A DNA stretch of 64,000 nucleotides from Hymenopus coronatus (GCA_030762935.1 CM060880.1:12248501-12312500); one strand, 5' to 3'; positions 11,556 through 22,724 are shown, counted from the first letter of the stretch. Notes: generated from the sequence alone by a model not told the origin. Numbers and translations are program-made.

Positions 11556-11692
11556 GGTGATTTATTTTGATAAGGCTTTTTCCGGGTTCTTTTATACTGA
11601 GATGACCTTCGATAACTTTTAAGTTCTATGGATAATTTCATACATTTCAATCAGTGTCTGATATGACCTACCAGGTTAACAGACATTCCTAA
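11556..11692 (+). mobile_element. SINE-2 3' part, degenerate
   Basis: This is the body and 3' end of a SINE-2: GGCTTTTTCCGGGTTC, then TTTAAGTTCTATGGA. It ends in a stem-loop in which 11655-11659 (TGTCT) pairs with 11681-11685 (AGACA) around the conserved loop. The stem differs from other SINE-2 copies at both outer pairs but still pairs. Confidence 0.65.
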
Positions 11693-11751
11693 AGTCCTTA
11701 TCTTTCGTATTATATTTTATAACCACGTACAACAGATGCAAAAAAAAAAAA

Positions 11752-12116
11752 TATGATGTATTTCATTCACATGAATTTCGCTACATCTCTGCACCAAATT
11801 ATTGTTAAAAAGCTCCTCTTCTCTCTACTTCATGTTAATCGAGATAAACATTACCTGAAATAGTCTTATTACTTGTAACCTAGTAAGTAGAAGGGAAATA
11901 AGTGAAGGCACTACGCTAAACTGACACTCAAATGTTTTAAAATGCGGCTGCTTTGGGAATGAATCAGATTCTTTCCATATCCGGGAGTTGACAAATTCCC
12001 GTATGAGAAAAGTTTAAGTATATTAAAGCTGAAACCAATAACAAGCAATACCTCGAAAACGGTCAACTCCTCTAAAAAAATATAAATGACATAAATTGTG
12101 TGGTTTACAGAGATCT
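11752..12116 (-). mobile_element. HPE T-end half
   Basis: The T end (TTTCATTCACATGAATTTCG, then CTACATCTCTGC) and about 360 bp of the body are present. It breaks off at GAGATCTACATTTTT, where the hairpin of the next forward copy begins. Confidence 0.8.
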
Positions 12117-12117
12117 A

Positions 12118-12985
12118 CATTTTTACTTTCTCTATACGTACAATGTACATTCTGTATAGAGAAGGTATTGTATTCCACCCAAAATTTCGATACCGAGGTT
12201 TCACCGGAAATACACATTTGGGTCCCCCTGAGTCCAAAAAGATCATTTTTGCAAAAAGATCCGTGTGTGTGCGTGTGTGAGTCTGTGTGTCTGTGGACAG
12301 CATAGCTCAAAAACGAAAAGACCGTTAAATACCAAACTTGGTATTTAAGTTTGGTATCTTCCAAAGATGCGACACGAAGATTTACAAGAAAATCCCCACA
12401 CCCCCAACTACCCTTTACATGGACCTTTTTTCGAAATTTTTGATTTTCTCAAAAATGGCTCTAACGATTTTGATTAAAATATCGTATATTAAAGACATTT
12501 ACCTGACAAATAATATGTATATCTTGAATTTTATGGGAATAGCCTCTGAAGACCACTTTATTCTGGAGGAATTTTGCATAACTGCTAAACCGTAAGAAAT
12601 GGACAAAAATTTACCCCACAAAAAATGTAGAGCACATTAAAACACACAATTTATGTTATATTATTTTTTTTCGAGGAGTTGATCCTTTTTCAGATATTCC
12701 TTCTTTTTGGTTACAGCTTTGAAAAACTTGTTTTTCTCATACAGGAATTTGTCAATTCGTGTCCATACAAACAAAGGAACTTCAGTCATATAGCAATCAG
12801 CTTTGACTTCACTTTAACCTATGATACTCCCATATTTCGCTTCTACTTACAAGGAAGCAAGTAATAAGACTATTTCTGCCAATTTTTTCTCGATTAGCTT
12901 GAAATAAATAGAAGAATAAGCTTACTAACAATAATTTGTTACACAGAAGTAGAGAAAGTCATGTGAATGGAACACATCATTAGTT
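12118..12985 (+). mobile_element. Complete HPE
   Basis: The left hairpin end is CTTTCTCTATACGTACAATG with mirror. The GT tract is at 12262-12293. The TTGGTATTTAAGTTTGGTAT block and the right end GTAGAGAAAGTCATGTGAAT are present. Frames of 60-113 codons on both strands within it are repeats read as protein (runs of Thr-His or Val-Cys) and are not genes. Confidence 0.85.
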
Positions 12986-12989
12986 GATT

Positions 12990-13478
12990 TTTGTGTAGTA
13001 AGTTATGCGGTTTACCAATATTGCAAAATACAGGAAGCTCATCCAGAATAAAGTAGGCTTCAGAGGCCATTCCCAGAAAATTCAAGATATAGATTTTATT
13101 TGTCATGTAAATACCTTAAATATAAGAGATATTAATCAAATCGTTAGAGGTAATTTTAATAAAACCAAAATGTTCTAAATTTTTTTCTACGTAAAGGGTA
13201 GTTGGGTTGGGGGAATTTTCTTGAAAATCTTCGTGTCGCAGCCTTGGAAGATATTAAGTTAGGTATTATTCCTTATTAAGTTAGGTATTTAACGGACTTT
13301 TCATTTTTCAGCTATGCTGGCACGCACGCACACACACGAACATTTTTCTAAAAATGTTTTTTTTTTTATTAAGAGGAAAAAACATCTATTTCCGGTGAAA
13401 TCTCGGTATTGAATTTTTGGGTGCAATACAATACCTTTTCTATAAACTATGTACACAGTACGTGTAGACAAAGTAAAA
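12990..13478 (-). mobile_element. HPE copy lacking the T end
   Basis: It begins at GTGTAGTAAGTTATGCGG, an internal family position, and runs to the H end (AACTATGTACACAGTACGTG, then AGACAAAGT). It adjoins the T end of the preceding copy. Confidence 0.75.
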
Positions 13479-13570
13479 ATAGTAATGTTTGTCACAATTC
13501 GGTCAAATATCATTGTAGCACTAGACATTTCCGAGGTATTCGCTGTTTTTCGTTTGAATGTTTCCATATT

Positions 13571-14085
13571 TTAATGTATGCGGTTTACCGCATGGAGGGT
13601 GTCTATGGTTAGAAGTCTGATTAAACAACATTTAATCATAGAATGAAGGATCGGCCCGTTGCCAGGCTTGAAAGTGGGGGAGTAGAAATGAGGGTGAAGT
13701 AGATGACTTGAACAATTGATGCGGAACCCGAGAACGCTCGCCCAGATGACACTTTGATCACCACAAATCCTCTTGGAGTAGAACACGGACCGCTTTGGTG
13801 AGAGGCTCTTCCTCCGTGGACTACGTGTAACATGCTAGCCTCTGGTTCCCAAGGTCACGGGTTCAAACCCGGCGGAGGTCCGAAGAATTGTTTTTATTTA
13901 TTTATTCTTTTTACGGAGGCGTTTCCCGTCTTGTAGATTTACGACACGAAAAAGAGCCTCAAGTCTGATAAAAAGGCCCCTCAGCAAAATTAAGTGGTCT
14001 TTCACGCCCAATATAGAATGGAACGCTAAGAACAGCAGCAGTTAAAAACGGGGGGGGGAGGCAGGCGGTCTAACTACTCGGCCAC
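13571..14085 (-). mobile_element. SINE-4 interrupted by SINE-3
   Basis: SINE-4 body landmarks on the minus strand (left part 13571-13803) are followed, after a SINE-3 insertion, by the tRNA-like head at 14050-14085 (GTGGCCGAGTAGTTAGACCG). The left part is strongly diverged from the SINE-4 copies at 53753, 60765 and 62700, so the assignment rests on block order and on the CACCACAAATCC phrase. Confidence 0.5.
13804..14046 (+). mobile_element. SINE-3 copy nested in SINE-4
   Basis: The head CCTCCGTGGACTACGTGTAA, box B GGGTTCAAACCC, the acceptor-like CGGCGGAGG and the body through GGTCTTTCACGCCCAATATA to GCAGTTAAAAACG match the family. The GATGGATTTTTTCGGGC stretch is replaced by a T/A-rich variant. 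Confidence 0.75.
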
Positions 14086-14555
14086 GAACAAAGCAGAAAT
14101 TAGTGGAACACCAGATATAGAAAAAAAGTGGAACTAGGCAGAGAAAGCTGGCAATTTTAAGAGCTGAAGTTTTTTGGGAGTGCATTTACATAAGTAATGG
14201 CCCCCGACGGACGTTACATGCCTGTACTGGGCAGCACGCGAGGGGCGAATCTGGAGGGAGATTGGGGACTATAAAATGGGTCGCAAATCCAACAGTAGGC
14301 CGATGTTATTTGCGTCCGGGTGAATGACATTTTGGCATGACACCAATGTTAACGGCCTCCAGAATATGTCCAGCCTGGAACACGACCAAAACCAAATATT
14401 CAGATGCCTCTGCAAATAACCAGAGTTTCGTTTCGGCACCAACACACTTGCCTATGGCTTCCCATCAACAAGAATTATCTACTTTTTACTTCTAGAACAC
14501 TATATACTGCCATTTCTTTCGTTTCCCTTTATACGGAATTTTGTTGTTGTTTTTT
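14086..14555. other. Unassigned sequence
   Basis: No family or coding signal was recognised. The stretch is less AT-rich than its surroundings. Confidence 0.4.
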
Positions 14556-14557
14556 GT

Positions 14558-15010
14558 TTTTTTACTTTCTCTATTATGTATGTACCTGGGTATTCCACCT
14601 AAAAACTCAACACCGAGTTGAGGAACCCGTATAAAGTTTGAAAAAAAAAAAAAAAGTAAATTATAAAAATGCCACTGTGTGTGTCTGTGTGTGAGGAAAA
14701 AGCTCAAAAACGAGAAGTGGTTGAATACCCACATTCAATTTTAAGCTCAGTATCTTCCAAAGACGCGACACGAAGATTTTTAGAAAATCCCCCCTCTCCA
14801 AATAGCTTTTACATGGAGCATTTTTCGACATTTTTGATTTTCTAAAAATGGTTCTAACGATTTTGATTAAAACGCCGTATATTAAGATATTTACATATCA
14901 AATAAAATGTATATCCTGAATTTCTTTTCATTCTGAATGACTTTTGCATAAAGCTTAAGAGATAGACAAAAACTTACCACTCAAAAAATATGGATCTCAT
15001 TAGTTGATTG
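14558..15010 (+). mobile_element. HPE copy, 3' truncated and rearranged
   Basis: It has the H end (CTTTCTCTATTATGTATGTA), the GT tract at 14676-14691, the GACGCGACACGAAGATTTTT block and the AAAATGGTTCTAACGATTTT block. It stops before the T-end third. Confidence 0.75.
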
Positions 15011-15362
15011 TATTAATGAGCACTCAAACTCTTACTATAAGTACTTAAGTGCTTGTTGGTATTGCAATTAATAATTGAATTGTAAATTTAGCTCACATTA
15101 CCAAATATGTGTTCAGAATGATTAACTTACATATCAAGTATTCCTAACACATTATTTTCTCACTAACTTTTTTTTCAAAAAATTTTCTACTCAAAATGCA
15201 CACGGGATGCAATTTTTTACTAATTTGTTTCAAATATTTTGTAATGAATCTCAAAAGCACATATCTTAAAGAAAATGACCATTTACTTGTTCGAAATAAT
15301 GCTCCAAATTTGAGAAATGAATGATCAACTTTTGAAAAATCAAGAGTATTGGAAATGTTGTA
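15011..15362. other. Unassigned AT-rich spacer
   Basis: I recognise nothing between the two HPE copies. Confidence 0.4.
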
Positions 15363-15363
15363 G

Positions 15364-16238
15364 TTTTTATTTTCTCTATTCGCACTATGTACATAGTGTA
15401 TAGAGAAGGTATTGCACTCCACCAAAAATTCGATACTGAGATTTCACCGGAAAATATATGTTTTAGGGTCCCCTGTATCAAAAAAAAAAAAAGTATTTTC
15501 AGAAAAAGGTCCATGTGTATATGTGTGTCCGTGTGTCAGTGAACGCGATAACTCAAAAACGAAAAGTCGGTAAAATACCAAACTTGGTATTTAAGTTTAG
15601 TATCTTCCAGGGATGTGACACGAAGATTTTGAGAAAAATCCCCCCACTCCAAACTACCCTTTACATGGAACTTTTTAAAAAATTTGATTTTCCAAAAAAT
15701 AGCTCTAACGATTTTGATAAAAATATCGTATATTAAATATATTTACCTGACAAATAAAATGTACATTTTGAATTTTCTGGGAATAGCCTCTGAAGACTAC
15801 TTTATTCTGGGTCAATTTTACGGAATTTTGCATAACTGCTAAACCGTAAGAGATGGACAAAAACTTACCCTACAACAAATGTAGAGCACTTTAAAACACA
15901 CAATTTATGTTATATACATTTTTTTCGTGGAGTTGATTGTTTTTGAGATATTCCTTGTTTTTTGTTTCAGCTATGAAAAACTAATACTTTTCTAATACAG
16001 GACTTTGTGAACTCGTGTCCATACAAACAAAGAACTTCAGTCACATAGCAACCAGCTTTTGCTATCACTTTAACCTATGGTACTCCCTTATTTCGCTTCT
16101 ACTTACCAGGAAGTAAGTAATAAGACTCTGCTAATTTTTTCTGGATTAGCAGGAAGTAAGTAGAAGTATAAGCTTTTTAACAATCATTTATTGCAGAGTT
16201 GTAGAGAAAGTCATGAGAATGGAACATCAGATTTTTCA
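15364..16238 (+). mobile_element. Complete HPE
   Basis: The H-end dyad is around CACTATGTACATAGTGTATA. The GT tract is at 15511-15537 and the full middle follows. The T end is GTAGAGAAAGTCATGAGAAT followed by a short T-run. Confidence 0.85.
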
Positions 16239-17030
16239 ACAATAATTAGAGGTTTAAAAAAATTGATATGACAGATCTATATGTAAACTCGTTTAATGTA
16301 AAACTTGAATTTTTGTTGAGAAGTTTTAAAACTGTATCTATGGAACGTTATTAGAAAGATGAATTTAACCAAGAAAAAATATTATTTAGTTAACCCAACA
16401 AGCTAGAGTTTTGAAACATGGCAAAAATATCGCTGTTATTGCGTGTAATAATTGATGTAACTTACATATTATGTATTTTCTAAATTTTACACATGCATTA
16501 CTTCAATAAATGCTTTTCGTGATTCTGAACTTGCATGGGTAAATTCGGCATCGCTGTTCGATTACTAATGAATGATAATTTTCTGTGGCAACCTGCTGTA
16601 TTTCACCACCCTACATAACCTGCAGTAATCTGTGGAGTGCCCTTCACTAAAATGTGGTCCTCATTGTGTGTTCTTTCATTCACTCTTTTCCTGTCTCTTG
16701 CATATTCTTTCATTACTTCCCCTGCCTCCTACAAAGCACTTCCGTCGGAAAAACAAAACAAGATCGGATCTGCGCATTAATTCAAGAGCAGACGTCAGAG
16801 AGAGAGAGAGGTGTTTGTCAAGAGCTTTTGTCTGCCCATAACCATCGGATTTGCTGCCCAGGGCGTGCTAAATCACATCCACTCAGCATTTATCAACGGA
16901 ATTTCCTCCAATCCATCGGCCACTATCATTACGTCTGCGGAACAATGAACGTTGCCATCTTCATGCAGACAGAACAAGTCGCTTACAAGCTCAGCTTTAT
17001 TGCTAGCTAAATTTGTAGTATTATTAGTTG
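16239..17030. other. Unassigned sequence, GC-richer block at 16620-17000
   Basis: No repeat family is recognised. Overlapping frames of 118 codons (+, 16654-17010) and 68 codons (-, 16873-17079) occur in the less AT-rich block. Neither shows a domain that I know, and neither has a clear splice context. A (GA)n tract sits at 16797-16811. The block could be an exon remnant or a single-copy repeat; I cannot decide. Confidence 0.4.
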
Positions 17031-17034
17031 AAGT

Positions 17035-17190
17035 TTTTATATTCTCTGCCACATAATTGGAGGAAGTATTCCATTCCAACAGTTCTAAGTCGAGATTTCA
17101 CCAGAAACGTACGCTTTGAAAACTAAACTACAAGCATTTTAATAAAAACTCACGCACGCGCGCGCTCGTTCAAACATTATAGCTAAAAAA
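17035..17190 (+). mobile_element. HPE H-end module
   Basis: This is a diverged H end (TATTCTCTGCCACATAATTG) with the GTCGAGATTTCACCAGAAAC block, and it ends in the CACGCACGCGCG tract. It abuts the T end of the next HPE piece, as at 4165 and 36117. Confidence 0.65.
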
Positions 17191-17191
17191 A

Positions 17192-17935
17192 GTCTGGTGT
17201 GTTCCATTCACAGAACTTTCTCTACATCTGTAAAAAATTAATTATTGTTTATAAGCTTATTCTTCTATTTTATGCTAATCGAATAAGCATTAGCAGAAGC
17301 TGTTTTATTTCTTAGTCCCTTATAAGTAGAAAGGGAATAAGGGAATACATTAGGCTAAACCGACAGTCCAATGTTTTAAAATGTGGTTGCTATGGGTTTG
17401 AAATCCGTTTCTTTGTGTGGCCAAGCGATGACAAGTTCCCGTATGAGAAAAGTTTAAGAAATCAATAACAAGGAATTAGTCGAAAACGGCCAACTCCACG
17501 AAAAAGATGTATATGGCATAAATTGTGTGTTTTATCGTAATCTATGTTTTTATGTGGTAAGTTTTTGTCTACCTTTACACAAAAAATGTACATCACGATA
17601 AAACAACACACAATTTATGTCCTTTACGTTTTTGTTCTGGAGGTAACCGTTTCCGAGATATTCCTTGTTATTGGTTTCAATTGTGAAGTACTTAAACTTT
17701 TCTCACACAGGAAGTGTCTGCTTTTCTTTTGTTCTACTCCTGGCAAGGCAAAGAAGCGATTTACAATCGCATAACGACAGCTTTTAAAACATGTGACTAT
17801 CACTTTAGCCTAGTGCATTCCCTTACTTCCATTCTACTGATAACTAATACAATTCTGCTAATGTTTATTTCGATTAGCATGGTGTTTGTAGAGAAGTTAG
17901 AGAAAGTCATGTGAGTGTAACACCTCAGATTGTTT
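17192..17935. mobile_element. HPE-derived foldback: two T-end halves in mirror
   Basis: A minus T-end half (17192-17578) and a plus T-end half (17579-17935) face each other. Each starts at the same T end (GTGTTCCATTCACAG at the left, and its complement at the right) and breaks at the TGTTTTATCGTAATCTA/CATCACGATAAAACA centre. The result is an imperfect palindrome with arms of about 350 bp. Confidence 0.8.
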
Positions 17936-18203
17936 GACTCCCTCTTACGATTCACCAGTTATACAAGTCATTTAGAACTACGATGACTTCACAGACTATT
18001 AACAGAAATTTCAGAATATGTTTAATTTGCATTTAAATGTCCTAAGCATATGTAGAACCATTTTCCAAAATAATAAATAACGAACAATTTTCTATGTATA
18101 GGGTAGTTTGAGGTGAGGGAATTTCTTTAAAAATCTTCTAAATACCAAGTTTGCTTTTCTTTAAGTTTAGGGGATCTCAAAACACATTCCTGGTGAAATC
18201 TCA
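17936..18203 (-). mobile_element. HPE middle/H-part fragment, split by SINE-3
   Basis: It begins at the internal position CTCTTACGATTCACCAGTTA and runs to CCTGGTGAAATCTCAACAAA. SINE-3 then interrupts it. Confidence 0.65.
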
Positions 18204-18216
18204 ACAAAATGGATGT

Positions 18217-18495
18217 CGCCCTCCGTAGTGTAATGGTTATCATGCTAACTTTAAGGTCGCGGGTTCAAACCCGGCGGAGGACGATGGATTTTTTCGGACG
18301 TAAAAATCCTTAGCATGACTTCCTTCGGAAGGGAAGTAAAGCCGTTGGTCCTGTGTCGTAGATTCACGGCACGTAAAAGAACCTTAAGAGGTCTCTGAGC
18401 AAAATTAAAAACGGTCTTTCACGCCCAATATAGAATGGAACGCTGAGAACCACAGCAGTTAAAGAGCGTCCATAAATAAAACGCCATTTCATTTC
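18217..18495 (+). mobile_element. SINE-3, complete, 13-bp target duplication
   Basis: This is the best SINE-3 copy. The tRNA-like head has acceptor-type ends CCTCCG and CGGAGG, box A GTGTAATGGTTATCATGC-like and box B GGTTCAAACCC. The body GATGGATTTTTTCGGACG follows, then TTCCTTCGGAAGGGAAGTAA and the tail CAGTTAAAGAGCGTCCATAA. The flanks ACAAAATGGATGT at 18204-18216 and 18496-18508 are identical, proving retroposition into an HPE fragment. Confidence 0.93.
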
Positions 18496-18508
18496 ACAAA
18501 ATGGATGT

Positions 18509-19108
18509 TATCAGTAACAGCAAGCTCGTATAAAACACTTTGGCGGCCATGAGATCCCCCTCTAGGAAATGATTTTGGGTCATATATACCTAATAAAATT
18601 GCGTTTCAATGAATCTAACTACATACAGAATGTGCGCTCTGTCGTGTTAATAACAAACATGGCAGAAGAAACCAGGTATGCATCAACGCGATCATAAGAG
18701 TATTTTTGTAAATAGTTCTAAAAGTAACGCTCTTATCATAGATATTATACGCTGCGTTGCAATAATATAGTTTCATTTAGTCCGGTCGATCGTGTGTGCG
18801 TGTCTGGTAAGCTCGTGGTGAGCCTAGGTGTTGTTGCTGTGTACCTACCCTGGTAAGGGTTTAACCACAGGAATGAGGTGAAGGTTGAGGTTTTAATTTT
18901 GGAGTTTTCGAGTGTTGGTGTTAAGGAGGTAGCGCTAGATAGGCTCCTCGAGCGGTTGCATTTTTTTCAGGAGCAGCATCCTTCCCTCTGCTCCGCTGGT
19001 GTTTATTTTTTATTTAATTATGTTGGTGAAATTTTGATAGACCTCTCCCAATGGGAGGGGGGAGTGCTTTGTTCAGCTATTACGCTGTTGGCTGGTTTAA
19101 AGCCGTTG
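18509..19108. other. Unassigned; possibly LINE 3' tail in the right part
   Basis: No family is recognised at 18509-18770. On the minus strand, 18780-19108 directly follows the stop of the LINE frame and could be its 3' untranslated part. A 98-codon plus-strand frame at 18878-19174 is open but opposes the LINE frame and is probably chance. Confidence 0.4.
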
Positions 19109-19472
19109 TTACCGGGGGTGCCCACAAGCCATGCGGGGAACCCGGAACCGCCTCTTTCGGCGTTCAGAGGGTAAGTACTCCCCCAGAGATCTGACAAGTG
19201 CGTTCTCATGGTCGCCCAATCTGGCGTAAAATTTTTGAGCCCGGCGCCTAATAACATCTTCCACATATAGGAGGGCCGAAGCTTCATGTAGTAGCCTCAA
19301 AGGGAAACGTCGACATACAGACTATATGGACCGGAGTCCTCTATTCTGTACCCGCTGTAACCAGAGAAGCCAGGAGTCTGCTGCCATACCCCACACTTCG
19401 CAGGCATAGAGCATCAGGGGCGATCGTTCGGTAGGTCGCTTACTAACGTGTCGAATTCCTCTCCTATAGTAT
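19109..19472 (-). pseudogene. LINE reverse transcriptase C-terminal remnant (jockey/CR1-like)
   Basis: Read on the minus strand from about 19410, one frame continues across a single internal stop (TAG near 19324) to a natural stop just left of 19109. It contains a motif of the type LMLYACEVWGMAA followed by LQRVQNRGLRSI, the signature at the end of the reverse transcriptase of jockey/CR1-like non-LTR elements. It ends in FYARLGDHENALVRSLGE and a basic tail. No upstream reverse transcriptase core is present, so this is a 5'-truncated, dead copy, as is usual for LINEs. Confidence 0.75.
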
Positions 19473-19611
19473 TTTCCTTTAGAATAGACGATTCAAGGTC
19501 ACGTCTGGTAGGTTTATACGCATCTCCTTTGCACCAATTTCTCTGCACCTCCCGCCCCTCTCTAGCAGACATAAACTAAGAACGGTAAAAGTTGAGTTGG
19601 ATAACGTTCAT

Positions 19612-20230
19612 GGCAAATCTGCTCCTGCGTTTGCAACAATTTACATTACATAAATGAATTTAAACGTGGTCGTACATCCACAAATGTTGAACATCGTTCC
19701 GGACGTCCAGTAGAAGTGACTTCCTCCGAAATGGTTGAAACTTTTCAGGAATGGTTTGAGTGATCGGCGAATCATCGCGAAATAGTAGTGACCACAGGCA
19801 TATCACAAGGTACAATGCTCTCAATTTTGCACTAAAAATTAGGCCTGACAAAGGTCTCGGCAAGAAGGGTGCCGCGTTTGCTCTCAATGGAGAATAAACA
19901 CAATTGCGTGATCGATTCGGAAGAAGGTTTGGCACTTTTCCGTCACAATCCTGACGAGTTTCTGCATCGATACATAACTGTAGATGAAACATGGATACAC
20001 TCCAGAGACAAAAGTACAGTCGAAACAGTGAGTTTTTTTTAAGGCAAAAGGTGGTGGAATCTGCAGACAAAGCAAAGGCCTCGGGTTTTTTTTTTTTCTT
20101 CTTTTTTCTTTATGCACTCGAAATCATCTACATTAATTACTTGCAGAAAGGCATAACGATAAATGGAGATTATTGTGCATCGTTATTGCACCGGTTGTAC
20201 GGGGAAATTAAAAATATGCGCCCTCACTTG

Positions 20231-20277
<47 letters not shown>

Positions 20278-20637
20278 TATCTTTATCTTCCATCAGTGCA
20301 AGGGTGCACTCCTGCGCAGTTTCGATGGCGAAAATTGTAGAATTAAGGTTTGAATTACTACAGCATCCATCGTATTCACCACATTTGGTCTCCAGTGACT
20401 TTTTATTTCCAAATTTGAAAAAGTGGCTCGGCGGAAAACGATTCACGTCTAACGAAGAGGTTATCTTCCTATTTTGAGGACCTTCCGAAGTCCTACTTTT
20501 TGGAAGGCTTAAAACAGTTGGAGAAACGCTGGGAAAAGTGTATGAAGCTAAAATAAGATTATTTTAGGGGTGAAAAAACTATCAAAAATAATGTATTTTT
20601 ATTTATTTTTCTATGGACTGATTGAACGCCCCTCGTA
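19612..20637 (+). pseudogene. mariner transposase pseudogene
   Basis: Frame pieces give the order expected of a mariner transposase. EFKRGRTST followed by HRSGRPVEVT is the N-terminal DNA-binding region (19650-19730). ISQGTMLSILH is next (19805-19835). The catalytic-core motif ITVDETWIH lies at 19977-20003. YLQKGITINGDYC and HLAKKK come next (20140-20245), then YSPHLVSSDFLFPNLKKWL (20370-20430) and the C-terminal YFLEGLKQLEKRWEKC-like end (20500-20545). Several frameshifts and stops break it. The conserved Asp of the SPDL motif is His here, so the third catalytic acidic residue is lost. A 3' inverted end (CCCCTCGTA at 20629-20637) is visible. The 5' end is not, because the LINE fragment lies close upstream. 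Confidence 0.88.
20233..20280. repeat. A-run plus (AT)n microsatellite inside the mariner
   Basis: About 30 A residues are followed by (TA)9-10, exactly where intact mariners have a Lys-rich codon run before the FHQDN motif. The expansion replaced part of the coding sequence. Confidence 0.85.
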
Positions 20638-20785
20638 CTTATGTCTCTATTCATTATCACAGAAGAGATTAAGACTTTTGTTTGTTTGTTTTTCGGAAAA
20701 AGGATAATAGGGAATCCTTTGATTTAAATTCGGTCACTTGCAAATATAACTGTTATAAGTCAATATTAAATGTATTTCCTGTGTA
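20638..20785. other. Short unassigned spacer
   Basis: This is AT-rich spacer. Nothing was recognised. Confidence 0.4.
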
Positions 20786-20960
20786 TTCCTGTTTAATTGT
20801 TACATTTATATAGCCCCATTTAACATCTAAGGTCTTTGCATTAGAATTAGTTTAATTTATTAATTCGTTTAATCATCTATTTCCTTCAAGTGCACGCATT
20901 CAGGGGATAGGGTTAAAGAAAAATTCCCCGCCCCAGTCGGGAATCGAACCCGGGTCCTTC
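20786..20960 (-). mobile_element. SINE-1 copy, internally deleted
   Basis: The minus strand carries the head box B (CGGGTTCGATTCCCGACTGG), the GGGAATTTTTCTTTAACCCT block and a decayed 3' stem-loop region (GACCTTAGATGTTAAATGGG). The middle of the body is diverged. Confidence 0.7.
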
Positions 20961-21555
20961 TGCTGTGTATTCGGTGCTAAACAGAAGACAAATGTTGCAC
21001 TCTGTGTTTATTCGTTGTGTTTCACTCTTGGTTGCTTAAAATGTTTAATACCAAGCTTGACTATGGCGTGCGTCATAGTTTTCCCACTATAATATGTATT
21101 TACACATGTTATTTGTGTGTGAAACATAATATTCTATTTAGGATGAAAGTAAAACAAATAAAACATGTTTCCTGCAGAAACCTTTGATCATGGATGCCGG
21201 AGAGATTTTGCTCGTTACGTTTCCCTCGCAGCAGGTAGCTCGGACGACACATGCGCTGTTAATTTTGTTAATTAATGGCTGCTTACGGAGCGTGCATTGC
21301 CCTCGGCGTGCTGAGGACGTAATAACTGCATGCTAAAGCGAGCAAAAATAATGATGTATAAACTGATTTATACTAAAACTCATCACAGTGTTCTTCCTCT
21401 GCTGTATTTGCACCAGCTTTGGTCAGTGAGCTAAGCTAATTTAAATTTAAAATATGATGTATTATATTCATATTACTTTCCTTACCAATAATTCTTTATT
21501 TATGTATAACTGGTATAAAGAGAAGAGTGAGGAATTCCAAAGCCACCATACAGCG
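20961..21555. other. Unassigned sequence
   Basis: No repeat family is recognised. The block 21180-21340 is GC-richer than its surroundings and single-copy here; an old exon or conserved non-coding segment is possible but unsupported. Confidence 0.4.
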
Positions 21556-21559
21556 ACCC

Positions 21560-22335
21560 AATTTTACTTTCTCAAACACGTATGTATCTACATTATACAT
21601 AGTACAAGAGAAGGTATTGTATTCCACCGAAAATATTGGAAATATATGTTTTCACACCCCGGAATCTAAATAAGAAGCATATTTTTGGAATAAGTCCGTG
21701 TGTATGTATGTGTAAACACCATAACTCAAAAACGAATAGTCGCTTAAATACCAAACTTGAAAATTCCCCAACCCCTAACTACCCTTTACGTGAAACATTT
21801 TTCGAACTTTTCTTATTTTATCAAAAATGGCTTATAACGATTTTCATTAAAATATCGCATATACGAGATATATTCATGACACACGAAATGCATATTTTGA
21901 ATTTTCCGGATGGCTTTTGCAAACCGGTAATACTCCGTAAGAGATAGATAAAAACCTTACTGCACAAAAATATAGATCTCGTTGAACTACACAATTTATG
22001 TCATATACATTTTTGTTGTGGATCTTGATCATTACCGAGATATTCCTTGTTAAAGGCTTCAATTTTTAACTACTTAGACTTTTATCATGCGGGAAATCAT
22101 CTTTCGTTTTCTATCTCGTTTGTCTTACTCCTGGTCATGCAAAGAGAATCGAATTTCAATTGTTTCATATACTGACCAGCCTTTAAAAGATCTCTTCTAA
22201 TAAGGAAGCAAACAATAAGACCAATTCTGCTAATTGTTTCTGGATTGAAACATTGTGGGTAGATAAAATATAAGAATAGTTAATTTCTGGAACAGGTAGA
22301 GAAGTCATGTGAATGGAACACATCAGATTGTTTAA
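21560..22335 (+). mobile_element. HPE copy, complete but diverged
   Basis: The H end is CTTTCTCAAACACGTATG and the mirror half is CATAGTACAAGAGAAGG. The GT tract is at 21697-21712, the middle follows, and the T end is GTAGAGAAGTCATGTGAATG. Several internal deletions shorten it to about 775 bp. Confidence 0.8.
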
Positions 22336-22720
22336 CTGTCTGATATAAATTCGGTTTCCTCTATCCCTCTAGCAGTTAAAAAGAAAATTCTGCAAATGTT
22401 TACCTTGATTAACATATGAAATATATTTTGTAATAGTTTGTAAAAGAAATAAGTACTATGAACGATGATGAAAAGTTTATATAAATCCAACATATGAAAT
22501 CTTTTTAAAACGGCTAACCACTGCCTCGATCTGTATTGGTTAATGATAGGACAAGCTTCCGTATGAATAACTTACACCTTCATAGAATGACAATAGGAAC
22601 AATGATAATGGTTAGAAAAGGCGATGTTGCCAGTTCAAGAACGGAAATGCAAATAAATCGAGGGAGCTGCTAAAATGGGGAACCTTAATCATACTACGGA
22701 ACTGAAGTTCAGCCCACCTC
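22336..22720. other. Unassigned AT-rich sequence
   Basis: Nothing was recognised. Confidence 0.4.
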
Positions 22721-22724
22721 CGTG

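Noticed and set aside
18661..18690. Short first exon (ATGGCAGAAGAAACCAG followed by GTATGC)
   Set aside because: It has a good start context and a donor-like site, but no matching downstream exon is recognisable. Six codons prove nothing.
19300..19320. Second hammerhead (GAAACGTC present)
   Set aside because: No CUGANGA and no stem II lie at the required distance.
21180..21345. Possible exon in the GC-richer block with ATGGATGCC
   Set aside because: The frame is short, has no recognised domain, and has a weak splice context.
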